Shown here in pieces: positions 22,199 through 34,500 of a stretch of DNA of 64,000 nucleotides; the stretch's first letter is position 1; every line of letters begins with the position of its first letter. The stretch is from Rhodamnia argentea (taxonomy: Eukaryota; Streptophyta; Magnoliopsida; Myrtales; Myrtaceae): positions 21,533,311 through 21,597,310 of the forward strand of contig NC_063155.1 of assembly GCF_020921035.1 (NCBI RefSeq). The letters run 5' to 3'. The translations under genes and the position numbers were made by a program. The notes under the pieces are model-generated. The model did not search any database, had not been told where the DNA came from, and saw only the letters and a list, made by a program, of their open reading frames with translations.

Positions 22199-24224
22199 AG
22201 GTGCCTTTGGTTTGGCTTTAGAGAAATGTCTTTGGGAAATGAAAAGACCTTTAAGGCTAAAGGGATTTTTCGAAATGCAAATAATATTTGGTAAATTATG
22301 ATTTTATGGGACAAGTTCACTAAAAGTCCTAAAATTTGTCGTGAAAGTGCAATTGAATCATCAAACTTTCAAAAAGTACAATTAAATCATAAAACTTGTT
22401 GAATTAGTGCAATCGAGTCCTTCCACTAATACCGTCGATTTTTTTAACGGAAAATGCCGACGTGGCATTTTTAAAATTATTATCTCTCCTGTGTGACTTT
22501 TTTTTTTATTTTTTCTTTAAGTTTTTATTAGATCGGATTTAAAAAAAATCTAAAATTTTATTAAAAAGAAAAATCCGAAAAACAAAAAGAGAATGGTGGG
22601 GGCAATGGGTGTCGCCACCGCTCATAGCCGAAGGGGTCGGTCGAGGTGGCGAGGGTAGTAGGCTTGCCAGCCCCAACGAAGGCCTCGCCGCCCTCGCCCG
22701 GAGCCGGCAAGGTCTTTCCAGGTATGTATAGCCCAGATTTGGGCATCCAACCCAAACACGGGCAACGCCTGCCCTTGTCGAGCGGACGTGGTCGATGCCT
22801 CGCCGGCCCCAAGAGAGGGCCAGCGACTCGCTAGGTTGGGGGAAGGCCTCGCCGCAGGTGATGACGGCGCTTGTTGGATTGAAGGTTTCGCTGGCAAAGT
22901 AGGGTGGTGTTTGTCCACTGTTCATCATTTCTAGTTGAGTGAGGGCTATGTGTAGTGGGACTGTGGATCAGAAGACTAGTTTTAGAGATGGATTCTCCGG
23001 TTACTCGAATACTTGATTTTTCGGGCGAAAAAAAAAAACCTTGGACGAGTGCATATAACTAGCACCAGTGAGATCTGCAACCTCTGTTAATCAACGAGGT
23101 CAAGATTCAAATGCAAGGTCCTGCGACTCAAATTAGATATGAATCTCATTACCTCAAATGTGAGGTCACCCACAGATCTGGGTTGGCAATTCAAATTTGG
23201 GCATGCCACGTCGATTACAGGCGACGACTGGAGAGGCCTCTGCCGAGGCTGCCCGACTTGCGAAGGTCTCGACCAGGGCCAGTGAAAGTCGTTTGACCCT
23301 CCGACGATGAGCGGTGGTGGCACCCACCACCCCCACTATTCTGTCTTTGTTTCCCAGGTTTGCTTTTTGAATGGTATTTTAGCTTTTTTTAAGGTGTTTA
23401 AATTTAATCTAATAAAAACTTAAATAAGAAAAAAAAAAAAGCCACTTAAGAGAGAGATTAATTTTAAAAATGCCACCTTAGCATTTTCCGTTAAACGAAT
23501 TATCTGTGTTAGCGGAAGGACTTGATTGCATTAACTTGATAAAATTTAGGACTTGATTGTAATTTTGAAAAATTTTAGGACTCAATTGAACTTTTGCTAC
23601 AAGTTTTAGAACTTCTAGTAAACTTATCCATAATTTTAAAGTGCATTGGAAAATAGTTTTGGCTCGAATGATGTTTGGCAAAATCACACTTTAGAAAATA
23701 TCTTTAATTTTTCTAAAATAGGTAAGACTTAGAGGCCTGCGAGGCCAAATGTGGCTGTCGATTAGCCGGATCTAGTGTCAATAGCCTCGCCCGAGGTCAC
23801 CAAACCTTAGACGACCGTTGCCTAGGTCGCACGACCCCAAGTGGAGCAGCTTGAGGTCCGGCGGCCGTCGCTTGGGTTGCGCAAGCCCAAGCCACGTATC
23901 CCGTGTGACGATCACCCGAGTTCACCGAACACCAGGCTAGGCCACCTAAGGTCGGGTGTCTTTAGGCAAGGCTACCGGCGCTAGATCTAGCTCGCCGATA
24001 GCCACATTCGGCCTAGAAGAAAAAAAAATTATATTTGCATACAAAAAATGTAGCATTCTAAAGGACTTCCGAATTTACCTTAGGCTAAGGGACTTTAGAG
24101 AGTCTTGAAAATGCAATTGCATATCGCAAATTGAGTCAAAAAAGTAGACACGTGTCATTTGTATCTGACCAAAGGATTTTAGAGCCCCAAAACTCATTTC
24201 AAATATTGAACCAAAAGCACTCTT
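22199..24224. mobile_element. TIR element with palindromic GC core, interrupted by a nested element
   Basis: Left end TAGGTGCCTTTGGTTTGGC; reverse complement of the right end TAAGAGTGCTTTTGGTTCAA. The core at about 23720-24010 is GC-rich and repeats words such as GGTCGCACGACCCC and GGGTTGCGCAAGCCC. A second TIR element (22307-23630) is inserted near its left end. The element at about 30877-31572 has similar ends and core. Confidence 0.55.
22307..23630. mobile_element. Mutator-like TIR element nested inside another TIR element
   Basis: The left TGGGACAAGTTCACTAAAAG and the reverse complement of the right end TGGATAAGTTTACTAGAAGT are inverted repeats that continue over about 170 bp, including GGAAAATGCCGACGTGGCA against GGAAAATGCTAAGGTGGCA. 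Flanks ATGATTTTA and ATAATTTTA overlap the ends and agree at 8 of 9 positions. The 1-kb interior holds two GC-rich patches (22610-22870 and 23200-23330) in inverse arrangement, without a gene I recognise. Confidence 0.6.
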
Positions 24225-24710
24225 AGCCTGTAATCGGCAAATCGATGGATGCCTCCGGCAATATTCTCGTCGGAAATTATTAGAAAGCATTGTGAACATT
24301 TATACAGTCCTTGATGGTGTATTCAAGCGCACTCACTTGTTATTCAACTCATCAAGAAAACAAACACTGCTCAATATTCCACAAGCCCATTTTTTTATCA
24401 TTTCGTGTGATCGAGATATTGAAATGGAAACCGATCCATTTCAATAAGTTCAAGTGGCTTGAGGACATATATTGGTTTAATTTTTTTTGGTGAGTGCTCC
24501 AGACATCAGCGGCAAGGACATTTGTACCCTCCACGTCCAAGTCCCAAAGAATAAAACACGTCAAAAAGTGCAATGTAAGATGCATTCCGCACTCGACCCC
24601 AAAAAAAAAAAATTTGCTTTCCGCAAAGCGATGTCAGGTTCCCATAGTGGAGTACCAGCTTTTCCCAAAGTTGTACAGCATAGGTTTGCTGGATGCCCCA
24701 AATTGAATAG

Positions 24711-24712
<2 letters not shown>

Positions 24713-24747
<35 letters not shown>
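24713..24747. repeat. (GA)n microsatellite
   Basis: About 17 GA units in intergenic DNA. Confidence 0.9.
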
Positions 24748-24749
<2 letters not shown>

Positions 24750-25686
24750 AGCTAGTACAGCTTTTTTGGGTGTTGCAATTGCTTGAACGGTTAATCCGAA
24801 ATTTAAACCAACCAAGAACTAGGTGTCCATTCCTGTGTCTCTTCGTTACCTGATTCAATCGAATTGGGTTAGTCCGAACTGACCCGATTGAAAGATCGTT
24901 TGAACCGATAATTGCTGGTTACGAAATGGTGCTGTAATTCAGAAGCACGTTTTCTCGAACTAGCTATCTAAACCGATGCAGTGCGTGCACAAAATCGAAG
25001 CCACGGCTTCTAGTTCTTCCATTGGGCCGCAAACTTATCACTCACGCGAAAGCGATCAATATGGATGGTGCAAACGTTAGGTACCTCTCATCGACACACA
25101 ATTGCCTTCGTCTTTTGCCCTAGGATCTCACAGAAATATCGCGGCTTTTCGAAGGTGTTTAACAAGCTCGGCAAACCTTATGGATTTCGTCTTCAAGGAT
25201 GCTGCCCCCGCCCAATTCCCAGAAACGAAAGATTTTAATGTTTCTAGGATGTTTCTGCAACTTTAGAAACACCTTGTCTATTGCATGAATGAAAAGATAA
25301 AAAAAAGTGCAGGAGCGGCTATACACAAAATCGAACATCAGTGATCAAATGGACTGAAGATTTCGCTAGTCCTGCCATGATTTCGCTTAAGCTCTCGTCA
25401 ATGCCCTTTCTAATTTTTTGAAATGCTTTAGCTTGTCATCCGGTTTAGCTTCATTCAACAACGAAGAGTAATGGGTTTTTGCTTTAATACGAAACAGAGT
25501 CCCATCCTTCCCATTAATAACACGGGTTAGGCCATTAACTCAGTTAATACACCCTAACTACAGACAAGTACAGGCAGGTCTCCAGCCCCACCCCACCCCA
25601 CCAATATCCCATGATCTGCATGATCATGAAGTAACTGCAGCAAATTCTAGCTAATCTGCAATAGAACAAAGAGACAAAATCCTTAA

Positions 25687-26227
25687 TCAGTGCTTGTGTT
25701 GCTGGGTGTAGATGTAGTCCAGGTGCGCCTCTGACATGAACCTTCTTTTTAAGCATTCTTCGTCGCCATCCTCGCATGTCTCCTCCCCCATCAGCTGCAT
25801 TGAATTTTTAGTCACAGGCGACAGAACAAAAGAACAAATTTAGATCACGACGAAAGGAAATTGCAGAAAAAGGACATGCGAACGCAGTAGGCGAGGGAAA
25901 ACAATGGGCTGTGCAACGCGTACGTCACGGATCAAATCATCAGTTCCTTCCGTCTTCTCTAGCATGGAACCTCCCGTGCTGGCGATCTTCTTCATCCCTC
26001 TCTCTTCAAGCCCTGGGAAAAAAGGAAAGAAAGATGCACACAGCTTTCCCCATCAGTTAGCCTTTCCTCGTCCTTCAAACGGGTGATGATGCGGTTGAGG
26101 AAGAATCGACTGATGAAGGGCTTCAGTTACCTGGTTCATTTGCTGCGTGTTTTGCAGCTGGACTTGATGATAGGAGAAGGAAGAGGAGGAAGATTGAAAG
26201 AGCAGGAGAGCATAAGCCAAACTTCAT
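25687..26227 (-). CDS. PSK: Phytosulfokine (PSK) precursor, three exons
   Basis: Precursor of the secreted sulfated pentapeptide hormone phytosulfokine, perceived by PSKR receptor kinases and promoting cell growth. Minus-strand exons: 26227-26131, 26012-25924 and 25794-25687; 97 aa. The N-terminus [20 protein letters not shown] is a signal peptide, with cleavage probably near residues 22-25. A variable spacer follows, then the family block CEDGDEEC (69-76), LKRRF and the hormone YIYTQ at 89-93. Asp88 precedes it, as needed for tyrosyl sulfation, and a short tail QHKH ends the protein. Introns have GTAACTG...CCCAG and GTACGC...TGCAG borders. The second donor (GAC|GTACGC) is the least certain point; a shifted donor would break the frame into CEDGDEEC. 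Length and order fit the family (about 75-110 aa). Confidence 0.92.
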
Positions 26228-26410
26228 CTTTCGTTTTGAGCTTGTATCACAGAATCGGATGGTGGAGAAGATGAGTTTTTGGAGGGTTTTTGAGGGAAGG
26301 GGTGGTTGGGGATTTGGAAGGACTAGGAGCACATTGATGCGCTTGAAGACAAGCAAGAAACAAGTGCCACTGGAACTCCCTGTCTTCATTTTGCCTTCCC
26401 GTACGTTGCC

Positions 26411-26420
26411 CCTTTATAAA
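26411..26420 (-). promoter_or_regulatory. TATA box of the PSK gene
   Basis: Minus-strand TTTATAAAGG about 185 nt before the ATG, leaving room for a 5' UTR of about 150 nt. Only the motif and its position support it. Confidence 0.55.
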
Positions 26421-26479
26421 TCATGTATTCCGCATGACCTCTCCTCTTCCAAATAGGATCCAAGGCCTAGATGAAGGTC

Positions 26480-27058
26480 GTGAATCAGACGGGCTTTCTT
26501 GGCAATTTGAATGATCAATAGTTGTGATTGATTCGATTAGCCTGAATTAGAATTCAGGCAAGAATTTTCCCTTAGATGTCATATAGTATGAGTTTTGGTA
26601 CGCGTAATCCGAAAAGGAAATGACGGTTTGATTCCTTCGCCAAGCCGAAAGAAAATTCACGTCCCTCGATATAATACACACAAGTTTTAGGAAAACAACC
26701 GCATAATACCACGTCTCGGAAAATTGCGAAACATCATGCTATTAAAGTTTGTATAAACGACTCTACATCAACCATCATAGGTAATGTGACTCTTGACTCT
26801 TGAGATATACTAAGCTTTTACTCGGTCAATTTTACTCGAGCTAACTTGAGTATAGGAGGATGCCCGAAATCCCGCCCCCCAATGGGTTTCTCCGGGTTAT
26901 AGTGTGCAGAGTAGCTGGATTTAGAATTAGGTGATCGAAGAACTATCGCGAGTGAAATCGAGTCGCGGCTCAAAGTCTCGCGGCTTTGACCTATTTAAAA
27001 TTTATTTATGACTCATTAAAATTTTAAATAATCTATTTATGATCTGCTTAGCATATTT
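26480..27058. other. Intergenic with a hAT-MITE fragment
   Basis: Near 26990-27055, ATTTATGACTCATT and CTATTTATGATCTG match the subterminal repeats of the hAT MITEs at 21096 and 51423. The PIF-like element at 27062 sits at its edge. Nothing else recognised. Confidence 0.4.
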
Positions 27059-27061
27059 TTA

Positions 27062-27985
27062 GGGCGCGCATTGCAACACTACTATTTCAGAAATCAATTT
27101 CTACTCAAAAGTAAAAGTTAATTTTTCTACTTATGCTCTAGAAGTTAATTTCTAATCAAAGAAATTCGTTTGGTAAATGTTAGAAATTTTTATTTCTGAA
27201 ACATTACCAACACAAAATATTTCATGAAAAGTTATTTTTGGCGGCCGAAAGATTTTTACTTTATTTTAAAACTTTTGAATTTCTTTCAAAAATAATTTTT
27301 CTTATTTAAAAATATTATTTATTTTTTAAAAAATTAAAAATTGTTATTCATTTTTTACTCTGGTGGTGGCAGACTGCGGAGGTCGGCGGTAAACTGCGGT
27401 GGCGAGTGGTGGTGGGCAATGGTCGGCGATTGGCGGTGGGCGGTGGTCGGCGACGGCAAGGATGGTTAGTGGCGGGCGGAGGTCGGTGGTTTGTGGTTGG
27501 TGGTGGGTGATGGCGACCTGTAGAGGTTTATGGAGGGCGGTGGCGGGCGATGGTCGGCGGACGTCACGAGCGTCGATGGTCGGTGGCCAATAGAGGTTGG
27601 CGATAGGAGGTAGTCAACGGTGGTCGGCGGTTGGCGGGCGGGGGGAAGGGCGGGAATGAGGGTAGGTCGCAGGCAATGGCAGCCGGTGGACGGTGATCCG
27701 AGATTGGCGGTGACGGAGGCGGGCGTGGTCGAAAAGAGAATGAAGAAGCAATGAAAGGAGGGTAAGGCAATGAGTACTTCTTGAGTTTTTTTTTTTGGGG
27801 TCCAATAAGTACTTCTTGAACCGAGAAGTAATGTTCTTTAACTTCTCAAATTAGGGAAAAAATAACTTTATAGGTAAAAATTCACTTCAGAAGTAGAAAT
27901 TTATTTTTTTCTACCGAATGGATTTCTCCTTCAGAAACACTTTTGGAGCGTAAATCCACTTCAAGAAGTATTACCATGCGCTCCC
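27062..27985. mobile_element. PIF/Harbinger-like MITE (copy A) with TTA duplication
   Basis: Ends GGGCGCGCATTGCAACACTA and (reverse complement of the right) GGGAGCGCATGGTAATACTT. TTA occurs on both sides (27059-27061 and 27986-27988), the target choice of PIF/Harbinger elements. AT-rich arms with AGAAGT/ACTTCT words surround a GC-rich core of GGCGGTGG/GTCGGCGG repeats (27360-27740). No transposase. Confidence 0.75.
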
Positions 27986-27988
27986 TTA

Positions 27989-28940
27989 TGGCGCGCATGA
28001 CAACATTTCTGCTTCAAAAATCAACTTATTACTGGAAGATGATTATTCTTTTTCTACTCAAAAGCAGAAGTTGATGTTTTCACTTATACACTAGAAGTTG
28101 ATTTCTGATAAAAGAAATTCGTTTGGTAACGATTGAAAATTTCTACTTCTGAAACATTATTAACGCAAAATCTTCTATGAAAAATTATTGCTGGTGGCCA
28201 AAAAAATTATACTTCATTTTTAAAATTCTTTAAAAAAAATACTTTTTATTATTAAAAAATATTATTGAGTTTTTAAAAATATTTTTTTTTTACTCCGACG
28301 GTCGGAGACTAAGAGTTAGCGTGGCGAGAGGTAGGTGGTAATGATCTTTGGCGGGGGGGTCGGTGGTAGTGATCAACGGTTGGTGGCGGTGGCTAGCGGA
28401 GGTCGGGGATGGACGGTCGTCAGCCGCTGCAAGTGGAGGTTGGCGGCGATGAGCGATCGGCGATTGGCTACTGCCGGCGGTGGGCAGTGGTCGCGACAGG
28501 CGGTTGGCGGCGAAGGTCATGGGCAGCGATGGGCTGCCGCCGGTGGAGGTTAGCGATGTGTGGTCGTAGTGGGCGGCGGCCAACGAAGGTCTATGGTGGG
28601 CAATGATAGGCAGCGGCGGGTGGCATTGGTTGTGGGCGATGATGGGCGGAAGTAGGTGGTGGTTACCATTAAGTGGTGTTGGAGGTCAACGTTGAACATA
28701 GTCGAAAAGAGGGTGAATGCGTAATGAAAAGAGTGTGAGGCCCGAAATACTTCTTGAGTTGAGAAGAAAATAATTTAACTTATCTAATTAAGGAAAAAAA
28801 ATAACTTCAAAAGTGAAAATTTCACTTCAGGAGTAAACAAACGGATTTTTACTTCAGAAGTTAAATTACTAAATAAATTTCCACTTTAAAATTACTTTTA
28901 AAGTAAAAAATTATTTCGAGAAGTGTTAACATACGCACCC
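27989..28940. mobile_element. PIF/Harbinger-like MITE (copy B), adjoining copy A
   Basis: Ends TGGCGCGCATGACAACATTT and (reverse complement) GGGTGCGTATGTTAACACTT. It shares the middle TTA with copy A and is followed by TTA at 28941-28943. Arms and GGCGGTGG core (28300-28680) are homologous to copy A. Confidence 0.75.
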
Positions 28941-29099
28941 TTAACAATCTATTTACAATCAGTTTTCGATCAATCCAAATATGATCCAATCTACCCACTC
29001 CATCGAAAAGCATGCAAAAGCGAAATCCCGAAAAGATCCACAGGGAAATCGGTTGATGAAAGTCCCAAAGTCGTGAGAGAAACTGTGCTTTGCGTCACC

Positions 29100-30870
29100 G
29101 TCTGCCACTAAGTGGTCCACGGAGTTCAGATATAAATGCAATGGTGGTGGGTTTTCACCTTCTGACCGTGTCTAGGGAGTTGACCTTCTTGAAGAACACG
29201 GGGACGATCATTAAATCCATTCGAGTTAATAACAATTTAGAGTAGTCAAATAAGTGAGTTGAACTTGATCCACCTAACCATTTTAACCCATTTATATGCG
29301 AGAATAATAATATAAATAATTCTTATTTTAGTTTCATATGTATTGAAATTTTTAAAATTTTAATTTATTCAATATGATTATCACACTTTTTATTTATATT
29401 TAATTTAATCCTTGAATTATATGAAAATGTTCAATATTATCTGTAAACGTGAATTGATGGAATGATAGCATTGAACATTTTCATATAATTTAGGAACTAA
29501 ATTGTTTGAGAGCTACATTGAACAAACTTAAAATATTTCCGTACTTAATCCAACCTATGAAAATCTGTATCCACCTAGTTAACCCACTTTAAGCCATTTA
29601 TGTATATATATTGTTTGGATAAAATTGTTATTGCGATTATAAAGATGCTAAAGAATTCGCTTTCAACATTATATAAATTTTTTCGACCAAAAAAAACATT
29701 ATATAATTTTTTTCATTTTTCATTAATCACAAAGAAGAGTAAGAGGAATATACTCCTTGGCAGTGAATTCATAAAATTATAGCAACAAATAAGGTGGAAG
29801 AATTGAAATTTTAATTAAATGAAACATAAGATGTTGACGAAAATGATTTATGCCGACAACGGATTGCAATGACAAGAATAGAGATTGGAATATTGTAATA
29901 ATATAACAATTACAAATACAGCAACAAGAACATATATATCCAATAACTAACAGACGAAACTTACAAGACTAATTTATATAAAAAGCAATGGAGAAAAAAA
30001 AACACAGGCCTACTAGAATTTTTTTAATAGGGTGAAATTGGATCATCTTGCGGGTCTATTTGGACTTTTCTGAAATTGGGATAGTCGAAAGTATTTTCTC
30101 GTATGAAATAATCATAAAGGTAATTGAATTCGGGGTAAAGTATGAACCCATTTAAATATCCGTCTTTTTTTGAATTTTGTCATTTTAAGGCTGTTTACTA
30201 AACATAATTAAATCATGTAATATTTTTTTTTTTGGTCGGAAAACCAAATAACGACAGGTGTAATCATATCGTAGAGTTGCAATTCGTGCTAAGAAACGCA
30301 CGGCGTTTTATCTCCGACAGCTGGCGTCCGTGCCCACATGTTTCGTCTTTCGATGCGATTTGACACGTGGACAAGGTTCTCTGAGTAAAAATAAAGCCAG
30401 CTTTGTTTTGACCAAAAAAAGTTGCAGCGAAAAGCAAAAATTCCTGTTAAATTAGAAGCTAAAATAGAGAAGAAAAAATAGTGAAAAGATCAAAACCCCT
30501 TTCCTCTTTGCTTTTTTATCGCTATTTCCTGTTCGTAAGATGTTTTTATATAGCCTGCACCTCTCGAAAGTTTTCCACCCGATCAGTCTCAACACTACCC
30601 GCAAACTGTTCCGTCCATGCCCGCTTGCATCATGCAGCATTCCGCTTCTAGGGCAGCCGGGAGCGGCTCCAAGGTATTGGAAGAAGTTGTGATTTGTACA
30701 AGAGAATTGCCCAATTCAAATCAAAATGTTCGACTGACCGGCGATCGACCAAAGCCTCGAAAATTCGATCTTTGAAATGTGATTTTTATCCGATATCGAA
30801 AGGCTTTTTCATGACTTTAAATTCATGTACGGGCTACAGGTTTCGTAATTCAATTGTCATTTTGATAGAT
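29100..30870. other. Intergenic with MITE fragments
   Basis: At 29395-29530 an imperfect palindrome (ATATGAAAATGTTCAATATT and ATTGAACATTTTCATATAAT) is a relative of the one at 58440-58560. hAT-MITE words (AACCCATTTATATG, AACCCACTTTAAGCC) flank it at 29270-29600. From 29.6 to 30.9 kb I see no gene. Confidence 0.4.
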
Positions 30871-30876
30871 TAATGA

Positions 30877-31572
30877 TGGGTTTGGTTCAGCTTTTTCAAA
30901 GTCCATTGAAGCCCCAAAGCCCCAAAGCCATTTGGAGAAAATGTAGAGCGTTTCACAACCAGCATTGAACTTTTAGCATTTGGTCAAATGCTGAGTTATG
31001 ATATTTTCTTCCAAACTTACCCTCACTTATTTTTTCAAATTTCAATTTTGCCCTCATTTTTTTGTTACATTATTTTTTAAATAAAAAAATCCAAACCCTA
31101 GATTGCGGCCATCGACCAGCCATATCTGCGGCCGGTGGCGATCGGCCGAGGCCGCCGGGGGTGGGGTGACACTTGGCGGCCATCGCCTTGGGTCGAGCGA
31201 CCCTCGACGGACATCACACGGGCCATGTGAGCCCAAGTGAGGGTCGCTGGGGGCCGCGCGACCCAAGCAACTGTCTCCCGAGGTCACGCGACCCTAGGCG
31301 ACGGCCTTCCCCGGGGTCGCGCGACCCCAGGCGGCCGTTGCCGGGGTTCGCACAACCCCGGCTGGCCTCGGGGTTTGGATTTTCCTTTTTTTTTTCTTTT
31401 ATTTTTATTTAAATAAATATGATAGAAAGCCTCTTTGCAAATTTATTTTGTCGAACACTAATTAGCTCAATGTCGTTTTTCAAAGGATTTTCTTATCAAA
31501 TGCCATAAGCATTTTTGCAAAGCCCCTTAAACTAAATATATTTACATTTCCCCAAAGCCCATTTCCAAATCG
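30877..31572. mobile_element. TIR element with five palindromes in a GC-rich core
   Basis: The left GGGTTTGGTTCAGCTTTTTC and the reverse complement of the right side (TTTAGTTTAAGGGGCTTTGC, GGGCTTTGGGG) form imperfect inverted repeats. The core has palindromes at 31190-31203, 31251-31264, 31281-31294, 31313-31328 and about 31343-31359, variants of GGGTCGCGCGACCC. Outer borders are approximate. Confidence 0.5.
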
Positions 31573-31599
31573 TTATGGGCTTGGAATGAATTAAAGAGG

Positions 31600-34500
31600 C
31601 GTGTGAAGTTTCTCGGCTAACGCACAAGCCCAGAGGACACAGCTATTGTGTCGTGTCTGGGTTGGAGGCCCATGAAGTGCTCTTCGAGTCGGTCACTGAG
31701 CATGGCGCCCATGAAGTACTAGATCTCCAATTTTTAGTTTCTCAAACCATAGTTAGATTTGGACCCAAAAAAAAAAAAAAAACCATAGTTAGATTAGATT
31801 TAAAAGCAAAAAGTTGCTCAAAAGTACCCAAAAGGGGAAAGGAACAAAAGCCAAGCCATCCATACTGGGCTGGATGGGCGGCGGTGAGGGCTCGCAACCC
31901 TTGCCGGTGAGCCCTCTCTCGGATTTGGGTGAGGCCCTCATCTGCGTTGCGGCGAGGAGGTTCGGTCCTTGCCTATGGTTGACGAGGGTCGTCGGCCCTT
32001 GTCAGCACCAGCGCAAATTAGGGAGTGACAATACCTTGAGCCCTGTCCATTCTTAAAAAGAGAAAATTAGTTTCTTTAATTTTTCAAATCGTTTCTAATA
32101 TGACTTTTGTTGGGTTCCACATCGTGGTCGCGTGTCATTAAAAGATAATAGAAAAAAGTCATACCGACACCTTGTGTTAGCAAATCAAACGGAATAATAG
32201 AAGCATTTCATTGCACCGGCTTAACAAGTTTTAGAACTTTGCACCATTCAAGAGTCTGAAGTTTGAATTGTTCTTTTGCAATAAATTCCAAGTCCTTCAA
32301 CGCACTTATCTCTTGAAAAAAAAAAAAAAGAGGTAGGACCATATTTCTACTTTTATAAAAACACACCAATTGAGAGTCAGAAGAAACCGTGCTGGTAGAG
32401 TATCCACACTCACCAACTTAAAAGGAAAAGGATATGCTTCCCACTTACTCTCCCAAATTATGATATTTTCATTTTTCTAATTCTTATGTGATTGCTGTTG
32501 TTGCCGGATTTTTATTTTATTATGTTGTCCTAAGCACATAATTTACCTCATTAATTCACCCCACGTGTCTCATTTCCACACTTTCTCGTTCGTCACTCTC
32601 ACCGGTTTTGGGAAAAATGCCAAGTTGTGACCCCCCCAAGTTGTCATTAGTATTATGAGGGAAATTACATCCCACTCATTTAATTAAGCCTAAGCTTGAA
32701 CCAACGACGAAATAGCCCTTTCATTATGGGGCAAACCGAGTCAATTAGGTAAGGCATCCTTATTACCATTTAATTTTGCTATTATAGAGCTCTTAAGAAA
32801 TATGTTCATACATGTCACTTGCCGACTTTGCAATGAATATGACCAATTTAAAGTCTTCGGCCTCATTTTTTTTTTTTTTTCAATTGGGGCTAATTCTCTA
32901 GAAACAAAAGTCGCTCGTTTTAGGTCAAAATTCAATTCTATCCCCAAACATTTTTTTTTCTAGAAAAAAGATTCCGAACTTTCACTCCGGTCTAGAATCT
33001 GCCCAAGCTTCGACAGTCGCAACTGATTTTCTCAAGATTATCAACATTAAGAGGCTATTGTTGTTCCATACAAGCGCGTGTTTTGATAATGAACCTCTAA
33101 TTGGCTATGATATTTATAATTATGAGTAAAGTAGTGGTAATTTTTGGACGTGTGAGCAGGTTTGGGATTAGAGTAAAAAATAGAGGATTTGTTTTTAAAC
33201 AAAAAAAAATTCAGGGTAAAATTGGATTGGAGCTAAAGTTGGATATTATTTAAGAAATAGGGCTTTCTATTGGCCAATGAGAAATTTCTCCTACAAAACA
33301 AATGATGTTTGGTTAATTTTTTCTTTTTCTTTTTTTTGTGGGGGGCTCTTAAATTTGTTTCGAGTAAGTGGAACAATAAGCAACGGAGAACAAATTTTTA
33401 ATGGACAAAGGAATCAAATGAAACATATGGTATTTAAGGGCTGAATTTGTCTCCAAGAAGGGGAGAAAGATTCCAAGGGAAAGTGTCTCCCTAGTCTCCA
33501 AACTAGGTCAGCTACAATCCTCCAAAGTTTGGTGGAAGTTTTTAAGGATAGTTGGTCCAATTGTCATATATTAAGTAATTTCACGCATCTCACATAATCA
33601 AAATGTCGATATTGACGTCTTAAAATGACAATTGAATTAATGAAAATCTCTATAGAAGACAATTCGTGAGTATAGACGGCTCGTGCTTTATATTAATTAT
33701 TTGGCTTAGTAGTGGGTACAAAGATTGCTATTCCTTTTGTGGAAAAGCCCGATCCAATGGATTGTACAAATTTATCGAGAAGATTCGTGAATAAAAAGCT
33801 TGCTCGAAATTGAACAACTGCCGATGTCCATTGTACTGTGGTAGCTCATATGTCGAATTTAAAATGGTTCCTTTAAATTATGGGCGAGCATGGTCCTGTT
33901 CCCTCAAGAATCAAGGATCGGATCGGTGGTCTTAGTTCTAAACTTTGAAAAATTCGAGCACTGAACATATCACCAAAAAAAAAAAAAAACGACCAATATG
34001 AAAGATCACTATGCCACATTATGGGTTGTTCTTTTGTGTCGTTCCACATTTGATTTTAGAGCATCCTAATATGAAATTTCACCTTATGGAAAGCCATCAT
34101 CTTCATCATATAAACATCTAATCGAGGGGCTGAGTTTGGACCAAAGGCCACTAAGCTACTTATTTTTTAGAATGTTAGGTTTTCTATTCACTTTTTGTTC
34201 AGAATTCAGTTTTATATTTAATTGAAAATTTGCTAGTCCGGATGAACAGTCCATAGGTCCGGTTTCCCCTCGAGAACTAAATATGAGCGCTCCAAAACTG
34301 GAACAAATCGACCGGTTCGGTCCGCCCCGAGCGATCCATTATGCCCAACCCTATTTTGAACTATACCGATGCTCGTTTCAAGTGGATCATGAGTCATTGG
34401 AAAGCTAACTCGGACGGATTTATAGCGTCGAAAGAGGTATCTCACGGCATGATACCTATTAAAAGGGGGAAAAAACATGTTTAGAGTATATTGGTTGCAC

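Noticed and set aside
27399-28606. Gly/Trp/Arg-rich and Pro/Ser-rich frames in the PIF-like element cores
   Set aside because: They follow the GGCGGTGG simple-sequence core on both strands and are not conserved between copies A and B as proteins.
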